Notes: a model not told the origin generated them from the letters alone. A stretch of DNA of 64,000 bases from Ectocarpus siliculosus (GCA_000310025.1 FN649751.1:6002951-6066950), one strand, 5' to 3'. Shown: positions 33,107 through 46,317, counted from the first letter of the stretch. Program-made: numbers and translations.

Positions 33107-36100
33107 CTACTTGACGACGAAGCTAATGATGCGACCCGGGACGTAGATGAACTTCTTCACTTCCTTCCCCTCGGTAAACTTCACCACCTGATGACACCAT
33201 GCGTATACGAAAAGCACGGAAAAACCAACGAATAACGAGGCCGCAAGACAAACACAACGAAGAGGAGGATACGAGAGCGCGCGGGAGGATACGAGAGAAA
33301 AAAACAGCGGAGGCGAAAGGCGGCGATGGCCATGCGAGTGGGGAGTCGAGAATACACAAAACCGTTCCACAACACCCAGCATGGCTGCACTGCTGTCTTC
33401 CACACCATGAAAAGATCAGAATGGTGCCACACAACACATCTATTTTATGTTGCACTGCTGGTTGTCATTGGTAAACGGAACACGGAAGGGACTGCAGCAG
33501 GAGGAGAGCAAAAGCTGGACAAAGACCCGGCCAGTTTTCCGCACACACAAGCAGTCCTCCCTGTGCCAACCCTCGCAACAATATAGCGTAGGAGGAGGAA
33601 CGCAGCACAACGTTTGCTTGTGGAGCTCCCGGAAAACCCCACCTCGAACAATCGACCCCGCAGGCGTGTCGCAAAAAGAAGGAGCGAGAACTTCTGCATT
33701 CGTTTTCCTTCGTCTTAAACAACTACCACGTAAGTCGAAGTAGAGGAGAGAGAGAAAAAAAACAGGTCACGGCCAAGTCATACTTGAGGCGTGCTCACCT
33801 GCGGGAGAACCTCCGCAAGGGCACGGGCGTCATCGCTCGACGCCGTTTTGCTTAGCTCCAGCTCCGTGCGCACCTTCCCGTTCACCTTTCCGGGCGAAGG
33901 GGGAGGAACCGACCAATGGAGAGCGTGCGGAGGAAAGACGTAGAACAGGGGAAGGAAGGTGGTGGTAAGAAAATTAGCGAAATAATGGGGGTGCGCGTAC
34001 AGAGCCGTCGAAAGCCGACAAGCAGGATGGTTATCTACAAATCGAAACACACAATAACCACGCGTCTCAATTTTCCCTACAGAGCGCGCAGCACAACACC
34101 ACCGACGACAGCAAACAACAGCGGGGGCAGGAACACACCTGCACTCCGAGCGTGACCGAGTCCGACACGCACAGCTCCTCCTTCCACTCTACCCAGGGCG
34201 CAAAGGCAATCCCGTTCCCCTTGTTGTTGCCCAGCAGGTCCCAGCACTCCTCTCCAAGGTGCGGCGCGAACGGCGACACCATGCGCACCAACGCCTGGCA
34301 CCGTCCCGTCACACAGCAAATCAAGCAACCAGTTTTTGGCGCAGCCGAACGCGCCCAAAGGGGGGGGGGGGGGGGGGGGGGGGGGGAAACCGTCCGCGTT
34401 TTATTTTTAATTTTGAAGGGAAAAAAAAAAAAAACCCCACCCTTTTAAAAAAAATTTTTTGCAAAATAATTTTTTGGAAAAAAAACAAAAAATTTTTAAA
34501 TTTTTTTTTTTTTCCCCCCCTTAAAAAAAAAAACCCAAAAAAAAAAAAAACTTTTGAATGGTTTGGCCCGGAATTTTCTTTTAAAAAAAAAAACTTAAAG
34601 GGGTTTTTTTCCTTTTACCCCAAACCACAAAAAAAAAAGGGGGCCTGATTTCTGGGCGTTTTTTTTTTTTTCGGGTCGGCCCCCCCCCTAAATGAAAAAG
34701 TTTTTTTTTTTTTTCCCCTTTGGGGAGGCTTACAAAACCGGGTTAAAAAAAAAAGGTTCCCCCCTTTTCCCTCCCCCCCCACACNNNNNNNNNNNNNNNN
34801 NNNNNNNNNNNNNNNNNNNNNNNNNNNNNNNNNNNNNNNNNNNNNNNNNNNNNNNNNNNNNNNNNNNNNNNNNNNNNNNNNNNNGGGGGGGGGGGGGGGG
34901 AACACGGTCAGCGTGTAGCTTGCAACTTGCGAGGGGAAAGACAAAAAACGTCGACTCGTTGATGAACAACTTTGTGCGACATACATTTTGGGGAACAAAG
35001 CAACAAATTGATGAGTGCTTGGTTTGTACCGCCGTCTGAACGGAAAACGCCGAACAATGAACAAGCGTTGGAATGGTCTGGCACGGAATTCTCTATTAGA
35101 AGATGATACTGACAGGTGTGTGTCTCCTTTACACCAAACACACGACGACGGATGGGTGCCGTAGTCATGGCCGTTATTCTTTTTTCCGGTCGTGCCGCCG
35201 TCCTGACTGCAGAGGCTTTTTGTCTCTGCCTCCATCGGGCATGCTAGCAGAGCCGGGATCACACAGAAGGCTTCCTCCCTTTGCCGTCCCTCCCTACCAA
35301 TCCAGTCCGCAAAAAAGATACATAAGTTGGAAAATGGTCGCGCCCTTGTTCGTGTCCGCTTGTTCTTCCTACTACGTCTACCATAATGTTTCTATTGGCA
35401 ACAACACATGATTTTTATTCCCCACACTTGTTATACGGTATATCTCAGATCAAAAGCGGGTACACAACATGACCCTAGGAGAATAATCGAATGGGCTTGT
35501 ATGGAGTCTGCATACGACTCAACATCATACGCATATGGCACACGCTAACACATAGCATCTGCTACGTATGTAGAACACGGTGTAGAAATCCAACAACCTG
35601 AAGAGAAATATGGTGAACTCAGTTGGGATTGTGGGATGACAAGGGAAATCATAAGCAATTGTAATAACACAACAACAGATTTGGGTTTAGCCGGTGGTAA
35701 CTGTTGTCGGACAAAACAGCCTTTAGATACAGTTATTAGTACAGGGGTTGATTCTACTGCAGTTAGTTACAGGAGCACTTCAGTTAATTACCTCTAGCGC
35801 CTCTCTCGGAGGCTTCTCGAACGTCATGAGGTGGTTCGTGAGCACCATCAGGGCCGAGATGGCCGTGTTGAACGCTAGCTCGTCGATGTCTTCCGATACC
35901 TGCAAGGTATAGGGTACAGCACGTAGCGGGAGCGTGCCACAACCGTTCCCGTCAAAGGCAACCAATTTTTGCCTACGAGGCCACAGGTGCTAGCCGGTCC
36001 ACCGCTGTTGGAGGACAACAGCAAAAAAAAACAGGTAACGGGGCCAAATCACAGTTTCAATGCAAAAGACAGAGCATTGCAAATTATAGACAAGGTTCCA

Positions 36101-39100
36101 GACGAGCAGAGCCACACCGAGCGATGCGCGATCGCGCTGGCATGGAGGTAGGACGCCCACCAAACGACCTACTTGGTGAAGGCAAACATTCTATGTACCT
36201 TCTTCATTGTCTTGTGCAAGATGGTTAGGGTCTCCGGTGCTAACTCAACGTCCTCCGCCCCTCTCCTTGCCAACTGGTACACGCGGTCTCGGAAGCGCGT
36301 AACTCCTGCAACCTGCAGCCATCGCGAAGCCGCAGGCAAGGCGGAGAAGGAGAAGACGAGAGGGACGGAGGGAGGAGGGCTAAGGCGTGGGTATTGACCA
36401 TATGACACTCTTGGGGGCACTACAATTGATGAAGCCACACCCAATATCTCCCACTTCGGCACGATCGTTCTTAACCGCGTTGCACTACACACACGCGAAG
36501 ATACCCAATCGAATCCCGACTCCAGTCGCTCTTAAAAGCTGAACGCTTACACTTAAAAACTCGGCACACCCAACACAGTGTTGCGACGTAGGCACACTCA
36601 CATTGCCATCCATCCTGCTCGCCAGCTACTTTTATTTTCATTTTTTTCATTTTCCTTGCGGCGGGACTGGGATCTTTTTCATGCGCTTGTCACACTCCCC
36701 CTTGGAAACATCATGCTTATCCACGGTGATGGCGAGCTGTCTCGTTTCTTACTCTCTTATAGACCACAACATCGTTCCCGTCGGCCCCGTGACCCTTGCC
36801 CCCCACCAGGGTCGATCGCCACATCTGCGGAACCCCGTACGTACCTGCTCGGTTTGCCACGGCTTGGTGGCCTCGAGGGGCCCCATGAACATCTCGTACA
36901 GCCTCAAGGCGTCCGCCCCGTCCGAGTCGACGATGTCGTCCGGGTTAATAACGTTTCCCCTCGACTTGCTCATCTTCTCCCCATCGGTGCCGAGAATCAT
37001 ACCCTTCACATGTGCAATACAATACACGATTTGAGCTAGGACGAAGCACTACGTAGAATGAGTGCGAGGGTTTGCGTGTGAACCCCTACGTACCACCGCA
37101 CGAGCATTTCACACCCAACTACAAGTTGAGCCGGGACTTGATCAATCGCGCTTGTGAGCGTGCGTGATGATGCTGAGGTGATGTACAACAAATAGAAATT
37201 GTTACAAACACTCGAGAGCTCCAAAAGTCCAGTCATCGAACACTCCTCCTGTCCATGGTTATACCGCCTCGGTCTGCTTCGAGTTGCCCATGGGGGGGAA
37301 AGGAGTAGAACAAACTGAGTGAAAAAAGACAGCATGGAAAACGAACAACGGCTTGTCAACAAAACAACCAGTTTGTGCTGGAAAACATTCGAAAACGATG
37401 CCCCCCCCAACAACTTGAAAGGATTGTACTTGCAAGGTTTTCCAGCATTTCGTGTTTGGGAGGGACTCCACCTTTGAGGCAGACAAGTGACGCTACGGGT
37501 TCTCTTCAACTCCCTCGTCAAAACAATCGACTGGTGGACCCCGGGAGCAAGTGCGTGGACTCGAAGTAGGCACGAACACTATATTCCGAATGAACAATTA
37601 CGATTCCAAACAGGACATTGTTCTTGTTGTCTTCACATTAAACCGTTCCGGTCTCCGCTCAGTACCTTCTAATGTCCGTACTATACTATAACAGTACAAC
37701 TGACGCGGACACCTTCCGTGGTCACAAGCCAACTAATACATGCAAGACGAAAACAGCGCTATGAATATACTTATAAGTAGAAAACAAAACCCGATAATTT
37801 CACGTACCTGGTGCACCAAGCGCTGGAACGGCTCAGGGTCCTTGACGTGACCAAGGTCATGCAAAACCTTTTGTTGCAAACAAACGAAAAACGAAGGCGA
37901 AATAACATCAACACATTCATCGGTGTGGGGAAACGGGCGACAAGCATACAGCGCAAGTGCGGGAGACATCACGCAAGGATGGGCGGAGAAAATAAAAAAA
38001 AGACACAAAAGTCATGCAAAAAAACAGTCTCGTCACAGGAGGAAGGGTGGGTAGGGGAAACCCTTCTGCGTGACCACGGGTTGGAGTAAGCGGCACCACT
38101 GCTGTAAATCATTGATTTGAAGTGATGAAGGAAAAATTAGAATAATAAGGAGCACACTATGTAGGGGAGGACAGTCTTTCGAGAGGGTACGGATTCAAAA
38201 CGTCCAAAAAAATGTTTCATGCAGGCGAGACAAACTTTCAAGTCTTAAAAAACCTCACTTAGAACATGGCCTACAGCAGGTATGGTCGGAAAAAAAAACG
38301 CATGAATGCCTGGAGGTGCTGCACTTGTGTGTCGTTTGTTCTTCTTCCTTTCTCGGCGAAAGAAAGAACCACGTATGTATGCATACCATACCTTGTGCCA
38401 GAATCTGGCATAAAGGAGGTGTAGGACAGCGTGCTCCTGGCCCCCGACGTACAGGTCTACGGGCATCCAGTCCTTGTCCGCCTTCTTGCTCCATCCGGCA
38501 TCGGCGTTCCTTTAGCGGCGGCAGAGGAAAGGCACACACAATCAGAGAGGGAGAGGCAGAAAGAGGCAGAGAGAGGCAGAGAGAGAGAGAGATAGGTAGA
38601 GAGAGAAAGGGGTAGAGAGAAAGAGAGAGGGTGAGTGAGAGAGAAAAAAAGACGAGGAGAGAGTCATACACAAGGTAGGGGGTACACGTATGGCAAAAAT
38701 GAGACGCGCAAGGAGGTACACAAAAATACGCCCCCCCCGCCCCCCCCCCTAGCGCGACTCACTTGGTGTCCGTAAATCGGAGGTAGTACCAGCACGACCC
38801 CGCCCACTGAGGCATGGTGTTGGTCTCACGGGCGAACCACTTGCCGTCTCGCTGGAAAAACCGCCAGTCCGGGGCCCTCGTCAAGCACCCCTGCGGGTCA
38901 TCTCCCGGCTCGAAGCTCTCCATTTCGGGTAGCGTAAGGGGTAGCTCGGAAACGTCCTGTCAATAACGCGATCGGTAGGCCGAAGCGGCGATATGTAGGC
39001 TGGGGTTAGATAAACGAAGGCTTGGAAACGTCCTGTCGAGAGAGGGTGGTCAAAGCTTGAAGTGAAGTTTGACCGATCGGTTCGCCGCAGCAGCAACATG

Positions 39101-42100
39101 TAGACTGGGGTTAGATAAACGAACGCATGGAAACGTCCAGTCGAGAGAGGGTTAGATATAAGGTTGAGCTGGGACCGGGGCTAGAGGCAGCAACCGGGCT
39201 GAAGATTGTCAGCGTTGGGATGGGGGGCCAGATGTAACAATGTAGCGTCCCTACCAAGCGGGTTAAGAGATTGTTGTGCGATGGCGTTTACACGGCACGA
39301 GCACCATGCTGACGGCAGACCAGGACAAAGGATTCCTCGTCTTCACGACACGTACACTACCGAGGTGGACATGCAGGGAGTCGCTGCCGCTGAACACACA
39401 CAAACTTTCATGCATCCACTGCTGTTACGGGCTCTCTCGGAGGCCGTTGTCATCTGCTGCTCGCAGCAGCTGCGCTGTGCCCCAAGGTTTTGCCGCGTGG
39501 CTGTCTCAATATACACACCCATCCACCAAACGCTATGTTAACAAATTAGCTCACCACGGGCATCGGCTGGTCGTAGCAGATCTTGTGATCATCCCCTCTC
39601 CTTGGGTCCCCCTCTGGGTCTACCATCTCCACCGGGAAGTAGATGGGGATAGGCTGAAAGCGGGAGGAGACATTAGGGAGGAAGGATCAAGAAAGAGGAT
39701 ATACGCGTGTGCAGTGGAACAAGGACGCGCAGCAGCAACCAAACCGTGTACGACAAAAAGTGTGAGCAAAGTACACCCGCGGTGCTGTCGCCATCAAGAT
39801 CGACTGAAAGGGACCAAGCTACTTCCTCAAACTCTCTCTCTCTGTCTCTCGTTGTACTGCTAGTTGTCCCCCTGAATAACACGACAAACTCATTGTTTCG
39901 ATCATCTCAACTCTTCAAAACAGAAGCTATTATTCTACTTTCCCCTGTGCGACGACCTCCCCATCGACACGACAAAAACAAACGAAGGAGTCAACACAAA
40001 ATGAAATAAAATGCGCCGCACCTCGCCCCAGTATCGCTGTCGGCTGAAGATCCAGTCCCTGAGGCGGTAGTTGATCTCCTTTCGACCGTGCTGCTGCGAC
40101 TCCAGCTGACTCACCACAGCCTCGGCGCACTCCTCTGTGGAGAGACCATCGAACCCCTGCGCACAGGCAATCAATCGCACTTGTCACAACCCACTCTTTG
40201 CGTCTGGGAGTGCTAAGCCTCTTGCTACACTCTTGTGGGTGTGTACACGTGTACACGAAGTTCCGCTCACATCCACATTGTCTGGGCAATATAACGAAGA
40301 ACACGGAAGAAGGCGACCAGACAGTGTACCAGGACAAGAGAACCGTAATTGATGCCACAAGCCCCTCCCGCTCACCTCGCCGCTGTTGATAGCAACACCC
40401 CTCCCGGTAAAGGCTTCCACCACCTCCCCTTCCCCCGCCCCCTCCTCCTCCTCCTCCTTCGCCGCCCCCTTCTTGCCCTTTCCTTTGCCCTTCCCCCCGG
40501 AAGGCTTGACTACCCGCCGTACCGGCAGCTCGAACGTACGGGCAAACGCCAGGTCCCGCTCATCATGCGCCGGCACCGCCATCACCGCCCCCGTCCCGTA
40601 GCTCCCCAGGACGTAGTCGGCCGTCCACACGGGCACCTTCCCGGAAAAGCGGGGGGACACACGCATGCGAGAAATGCAGGGGGGGGGGGTTCATTAGAAG
40701 AACAAAAACAGCTGCATGTTTGTGCATGCATTGGCATCACCATCTAGCACTAAGCGTGCCCACACACGGGACCGGTCGCGATCGACGTATAACGCGGCCA
40801 TGACAAGACGTCGGCCGCCCATCAGCATGCTCCCTCCTCGTCCTCAGGGTGAAGGTGCAAGCACGCGGGCATTGTCTGGCTACACGATGGCCAGTCAACA
40901 AGCTTTCCAATCACACACACGCCTTTTCGCTGATTGTTCATGCACATGTGTGATAGGCTCGTCACTTGGCCCGCCGAGGGCAGAGACAGGCAAGCTACCG
41001 TTGTCGTTACCTTCTCTCCCGTGATGGGGTGGACCGCCAGGGCGCCCGTGTCCGTGCCTGTCTTCTTCTTGCCCTTGCCCATGGAGGTGCGGTCCAAGTC
41101 GCTCCTGCTGGCGCTGGCCGTCACGTATTCCTCCACGGCCTGCCGAGCGAAAGAAAGAAAGGTCCAAACAATAAAAATTCTGGATACGACAGCGGGTGAT
41201 GTATCGACCACAGCAGGTCAACACGCCAGGAGCAACACGAGAAGATTGGAAATCTATCGTGTCGGAAAAGAAACGAAAAATACATTGAAGCGTCAACCTT
41301 AATGTATCGAGTCCCAGGGGTCACACATGACTTGACGACTTGGTGTGACCTTACACCTCACCTGTCAGTCGTTTTATCTTCCGAAATTTTCACAACCATT
41401 GGCACCGGTTTTCGAAACGACCCACCCAGAACCAACTCACGACGCACACAATTCCTCCACGACAACCACCATGCCAACCGAACAATTCCACCACTTATCC
41501 ACGACCACCCCGCCCCGATTCAACCCCAACATCCCGACCACAGTGTTTCCCTCGCTCTTACCGCACGTCGCTCTTGCGTGGCCACCTCCAGGGTCAAGGG
41601 GTGCTCCGGCGCCAGCACGAGGTAGGTCACCCCCATCAGCGTGTCCGGGCGAGTGGTGAACACTTCCATGGATTCCCCGGTGCCCTCGAGGTCGAAGGTG
41701 ATGCTGAGTCCCACATTTTTTTAGCGTAGGGTTGCCATTATTTGGTGGGGCGGAAAGCGGGCGCAAAGGGGGGGTCGGGATGGAAACCAAAGTGCGTGAC
41801 TTAGCTATGACTTCGCCCCTCTGACCAATGAAAAAGCACGTCAATCTTTAGCCCAATAACTAACGCGAACACGCTTCTAGTCGTAGGGTGCCCCCGGCAG
41901 GGCGTGTACCGTAGGAGATATGACACAAGATACCACACCCCCTGGACCGATTTTCAAAGCTCGATTACTCCACCACGAAGAACATGCCCAGTTCAAATGG
42001 CACGTTTTCGGAAAGCTCTCGACGAGATGGTTCCAACGCCTACCGCCATTCTCGGCGCCGTCACACTAGCCTTGCTGCCAAGGAATCGAGCTTTGAAAGT

Positions 42101-45100
42101 CGGCCAAGTGGGTGTGGTATCTTCTGCAACCTACAGTACTTGGAGTGTCGGGGGGGGGCGCACGCAGCACACTACAAGGTAGAGGGAAGAGGGGGTAGTC
42201 TGATCCCCGTTCACGCCGCAAAACACAATCTGGCAGCCTCCATGGCAGCTCTCTGGGACGTTACGGGTGCAGGTTTTGGTTGCAAAGCGCATGAGGTGCA
42301 GCAGTAGCAGAGTTAAGACCGGCAGAGGCCACGAAGGGCACCGAGCATCAAGCACCAAGGTAGAATGACAGCGCTTCTACAAGAAAATTGCTAGATGCGC
42401 TGAGCTGCGCCTGTTCTTGTCGAGACCCTGCTCGTCTTCACACTTGCTTGTCCGACTCGCTTGGGTTTATCGAATTGCCTACAGCAACAATTCGTAGTTC
42501 CCCGAGCACCGCGCCTGTTAGGAGCGCGTGTGACCACGTCTTGGTACCGAGAGTTTTCATTGGCAGTCGACGAGAGGAGGAGAGAGAGCGAGAGAAATGG
42601 CACGCGGAGGACAAAAGCACCCCTGAACACATTCGGAAATACACCGAACAAAAATACTGCGACTTCATTGTCGAGGAGGTTTCAACACCAGTTCGAAGGG
42701 TATTATATATCGCATTTCGCATACGTCTTTACGTTGTTGTACCCATAGTATTTCAACTGAACCCCCCTCCGAAAACAAATAAATACACACGCCCATTGCT
42801 GTGACAATGGGCACGACAAATCGGGCTGTAATACCCACTGAACATGCTAGCCACAACAAACAATCACATACATACAGTGCCAGCCAGCAACCAGACCGAA
42901 ACCAGGCGAAAAAAACAAAAGTACACGCACCTTGCACCCTCGCTCCGTCCGATCCACTGCTTCTGCGCAGTCAGGGTCCCGTCGGGCCAGTTGAGCCCCT
43001 CCAAACCGGCCTCCAGCTGGTCGGCGTATTTGGTTATCTTGAGTGCCCATTGGCGGAGAGGCGTGCGGACGACGGGGTGGTCGCCCCGCTCCGACTTCCC
43101 ATCGATGATCTAGTGAAAATAATGTGAGCCGAGTACGTTCGAAACGGAAAAAGAGACGGCAGGAGGAGGGGGGGGGAGGGGGGGGTACTCATGCAAACGC
43201 ATGCCGTAGTCGTTAGGCCATTGACCTCGCATCCCGGACGGAGCGACATGACGGGTTCTTGCCTGCCCAGGCTATATTTCTACAATACAAATATTTGATG
43301 CGCAATGTTTTATGATTGTCAACGGCAAATTTACAAGCGATTGCTGGAAGGACGGGGGTGAATTTGCCGTTGACAATCACAAAACATTGTGCGTCAAATA
43401 TTTATAATGTAGAAAATGAGCACAGGCAAAGGACAGGCGTAGGATCTAAATGACGGGAATCATGTCGGACGACCTCAAAATTCCGGCTGCCTTCGGGTGG
43501 GCAACCAGAGGTTGCAATAGCACGGACGGCGTGTGCGACAAGACGCTACCAAGGGGAACACCAGGGGCGACGACAGGACGTGAGTGCAAACCTGTTGCTT
43601 GCCGTACTCAAGAGCATTGGCTGCAAGAGGCGTCTGAACCGTGATGGACATCCGTTTACACCTACTTTCGACACCAGAGTCGCCCTCAAACGCTTGAGCG
43701 GCACTTCAGCACCAAAGACAAATCGTAGATACAAACCTAGCGTGCACAAAAACAGGGCGATGTGAAACCACCGTCAACCTCAGGCACACCTCCTCATTGG
43801 CGAGCACGGTCCCAAGCGCCGGGCACCAGTTAACGCGGGCTTCGCTCTGCTCTGCCAGTCCCGCCTTAAACAGCTCCAGAAATATCCACTGCGTCCACTT
43901 AACGTAGTCCTTGTCTGGGAGCGGAGCGGCGACGTTAAGCCATATTTAGTGCTTGACAAGTCAACACACAACCTTCAAAGGAGTATAACGGAGTATCCGC
44001 ACAGAGATGGATCCCGGGGTACTTATAATCTTCGAAAAAAAAATACCACAAAGCAAGCCGGTCAACGCGCCACAAAACTTCTCCTCCAAGCATGCGAAAC
44101 GTCCAGTCTCTCGAGACAGACGGTGGCAAATACGGCTCTGGAGCGATGTGAACGATCCGAAGAAAAAGTTCGGTGGGATGCGCCGTGGGACAGGCATCCA
44201 TCTAGGACACGCGCGCGTCTTCATTGACAAGGAGCGTCAGAAGGGCTTCTCCATATTCTAGCAAAGCACGTTCCTTGGTGTGAACGATACCAAGTTTAAC
44301 TTTTGTGTGCATCTGCAAGAAGCTCTCGGGAAACGCGGGCTATGTAGGCTGCCCGATTAAACACACAAGAGCACCACGACGGCAAAAGGCGCCGTCGTAC
44401 CGATTGTTCGGACGCGAAAGCACCCGATTGAGAACAAGGGGGGTATACAATAGCTGCATCCAACCCGACCCCAGGGTCTTTAGAAGCCGAAATCAAACCA
44501 TTCGAGTAGATAGCGCCGTTCAGTCGAGTCTAACGGTTTGGTTTCGTCTTGAATAAAGAGTTAGTCGCGGGTTCGAAACCCAGACTGCACGGAAAAGCAA
44601 AATCCTGCACAATCGTGTCCAAGGGCGCTTACCCGTGGTCGCCAGTTCCCTGTCCCAGTCGTAGCTGAACCCAAGCATCTTGAGCTGCCTCCGGAAGGTG
44701 TCGATGTTGGTGTAGGTCGTCACCTTTTTGACGCACGGCATACGGTATGCAGCACACGTCATCAAAGAAGGAACGGGTGGTTCCTCGCACATTCGTGTTC
44801 ACTAACAGATAACCTCTCTGGGAGCACTACGTATCCAGTGGCATATCCGCGTTTCGTGCCTGCACATCACACAAGCTGCCGCCGTTGTCGCCAGCTAGCG
44901 GGGGGGAGGGGTACGCGACTGGCAATACTATTTAGGACGCAAAAGCCTCGAGACCAAAATGACAACGCCAACGCCGTAAAACAACCAATAAAAAACGCCA
45001 GGCTCAAGTCTTCAGAGTTCAACGCGGGGCTACCACCACCAGACGAAGGTAACGGACGGCCACCTTGGGGTGCGTCCCGGTCAAGATGGCGTGCTGCTCC

Positions 45101-46317
45101 GCCGGCAGTCCGAACGAGTCCCAGCCCATGGGGTGGAGGACGTCGAACCCTTTCATTCGCCAGTACCTGACGACGCAACAAAGCACCGCCAACAACAGGA
45201 TGTTGCTGATTCTTCACCAAATAACGCGGTTGCACGTAGAGCACAGAGTGCAGGTATCATATGTAGATGCTGTGCAGATTGCCTCGCGCACAAGACGTTG
45301 TTGGGAGGGGCCGCTCGTTACGCGAGCACAATCCTGGCTTACGAACATCCGTCCTTGACACAAGCACACAGAGGCTTGGGGCAAAGAGCTCAAAGAGAAG
45401 ACAAGCATCGGGGGGGGGTGATCGAAGATACGAGACGAAGTATGTGCCTCACTTCACCCCCTTGCTGTTGTCGGCGAGGTGAGCGTGCGTCAATGCCGCA
45501 GACGCCGCTCTCCCTCTCTCTGACTCGAGTTGAACATGCAGGAACCTTAGCAAACTTGCTGCCAACACCCGTGTGTTGCCTGGCACCGCCACCGTATATG
45601 TTCTCGAACCTTGCCTGCCGCACGCTAACCATTGCATGAACCGGCTCGTGCCGCGGCCAAGCATAGACCTCAAGGAACCCTCCCGCTTGTACACCCACAT
45701 ATATGCATACATTGTAGCATAGATCGCCGTTTGCTGTTACCGTACCTGGCCATGACGTCAGACGCGGTGTATCCCTCGGGGTGGCCAACATGCAGGCCGG
45801 AGCCAGACGGATACGGGAACATGTCCAGCACGAATTTCTTCGGCCTGCCCTCCGTCCTCTCGGGCGTCTTGAACGTGCCCTTCTCCTCCCAGTGCTGCTG
45901 CCAGCGCGCCTCTATCGCCTTGTGGTTGTACAGCTTGGAGCCTACGGCTGCCGCTGCCTCAGGAGCAGCGCTAGCCATGCCCATGCTACGGCCTTTCGAC
46001 AATGCTGCAGTGCTAGGTGCTGCTGTTCTAGACCTTAGGTATGGACCGAACCGCGCCATCAAGGCACTGCCACTACCGATGGCGGCGCGCTGGGCGAAGC
46101 CTCCACGCGTCGCTGAGAGCATCATCATGCTGCTGCTACTGCTGCTGCTGCTGCTGCTGCTACTGCAACGTGCTGCTCCGTTCAACACGAATCCCCTGGA
46201 GCGGTCCAGCAAGCAGCACGATAGCAGCCCTCCGACCAGCAGCGACACACGTCTGGAGTTCGACGCTCGACCTAGTCTGCACCCTGCTGCAGTGGGAGCC
46301 ATCTCCGTGTAGAGCAC
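33107..46317 (-). CDS. Leucyl-tRNA synthetase, bacterial type, organelle-targeted, 19 exons
   Basis: Charges tRNA-Leu in plastid and/or mitochondrion. Nineteen exons (46317-45746, 45166-45064, 44723-44633, 43914-43790, 43109-42931, 41703-41562, 41139-41011, 40636-40376, 40156-40022, 39653-39555, 38956-38763, 38509-38392, 37867-37808, 37003-36845, 36312-36199, 35899-35792, 34294-34139, 33885-33799, 33187-33107) have consistent phases and total exactly 971 codons. Landmarks: [18 protein letters not shown] (HIGH, about residue 172), [20 protein letters not shown], editing-domain [13 protein letters not shown] (about 371) and [46 protein letters not shown] (KMSKS, about 746-750), [16 protein letters not shown], and the C-terminal VNGKVR and [12 protein letters not shown]. 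The 115-residue leader begins with a signal-peptide-like stretch ([13 protein letters not shown], then RGFVLN) typical of complex-plastid import, then a Ser run and [18 protein letters not shown]. Introns hold MITEs, tandem repeats and the 100-N gap. Confidence 0.95.
34387..34784. other. Low-quality duplicate of sequence to the right of the gap (assembly artefact)
   Basis: The stretch is smeared into homopolymers but follows, in order, the normal sequence at about 34904-35310: GAATGGTTTGGCCCGGAATT here versus GAATGGTCTGGCACGGAATT near 35072, and GGGGAGGCTTACAAAACCGG versus a GGGCATGCTAGCAGAGCCGG segment near 35238. It looks like the failing end of a read, not a biological repeat. Confidence 0.85.
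34785..34884. other. Assembly gap (100 N)
   Basis: Gap in the LeuRS intron between exons 16 and 17, flanked by poly-C/poly-G; 100 N is a conventional size for unknown length. Confidence 1.
38540..38645. repeat. (GAGAGGCA)/(GAGA)n purine repeat
   Basis: Irregular GAGAGG and GA repeats on the plus strand; pyrimidine-rich on the LeuRS coding strand and lying just upstream of the exon 12 acceptor at 38509/38510. Confidence 0.8.
38948..39160. repeat. Degenerate tandem duplication including a LeuRS splice acceptor
   Basis: GGAAACGTCCTGTC at the start of exon 11 (acceptor 38956/38957) recurs at about 39025 and, as GGAAACGTCCAGTC, at about 39130. Blocks TGGGGTTAGATAAACGAA (two copies, near 39001 and 39108) separate them. 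Confidence 0.85.
41907..42138. mobile_element. MITE family 1, copy B, in LeuRS intron 5
   Basis: Left end TACCGTAGGAGATATGACAC and right end ...TTCTGCAACCTACAGTA form imperfect terminal inverted repeats. The inner arms (CCGATTTTCAAAGCTCGATT and ATCGAGCTTTGAAAGTCGGC) match copy A. About 232 bp, non-coding. Confidence 0.8.
43277..43415. mobile_element. 139-bp inverted-repeat element (MITE-like), family 3, in LeuRS intron 4
   Basis: Arms of about 55 bp: TTTCTACAATACAAATATTT at the left and AAATATTTATAATGTAGAAA at the right, both continuing through a GTCAACGGCAAATT block around a short centre. The outer flanks also carry CTTGCCTG and CAGGCAAAG in inverted order, so the element may be larger (about 43256-43430). 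Confidence 0.8.
46127..46166. repeat. CTG triplet repeat coding for poly-Ser in the LeuRS leader
   Basis: Read on the minus strand as AGC codons it encodes about a dozen Ser residues between the signal-like segment and the [10 protein letters not shown] segment of the presequence. It stays in frame. Confidence 0.9.

Noticed and set aside
34259..34790. ORFs rich in Lys, Phe and Pro beside the gap
   Set aside because: Translations of homopolymer-smeared low-quality sequence, not genes.
44500..44600. tRNA-like sequence: an A-box-like TAGCGCCGTTCAGTCG and a T-arm-like GGGTTCGAAACCC in LeuRS intron 3
   Set aside because: The T-stem and loop look right, but no matching acceptor stem or anticodon arm could be drawn, so neither a tRNA nor a tRNA-derived SINE is supported.
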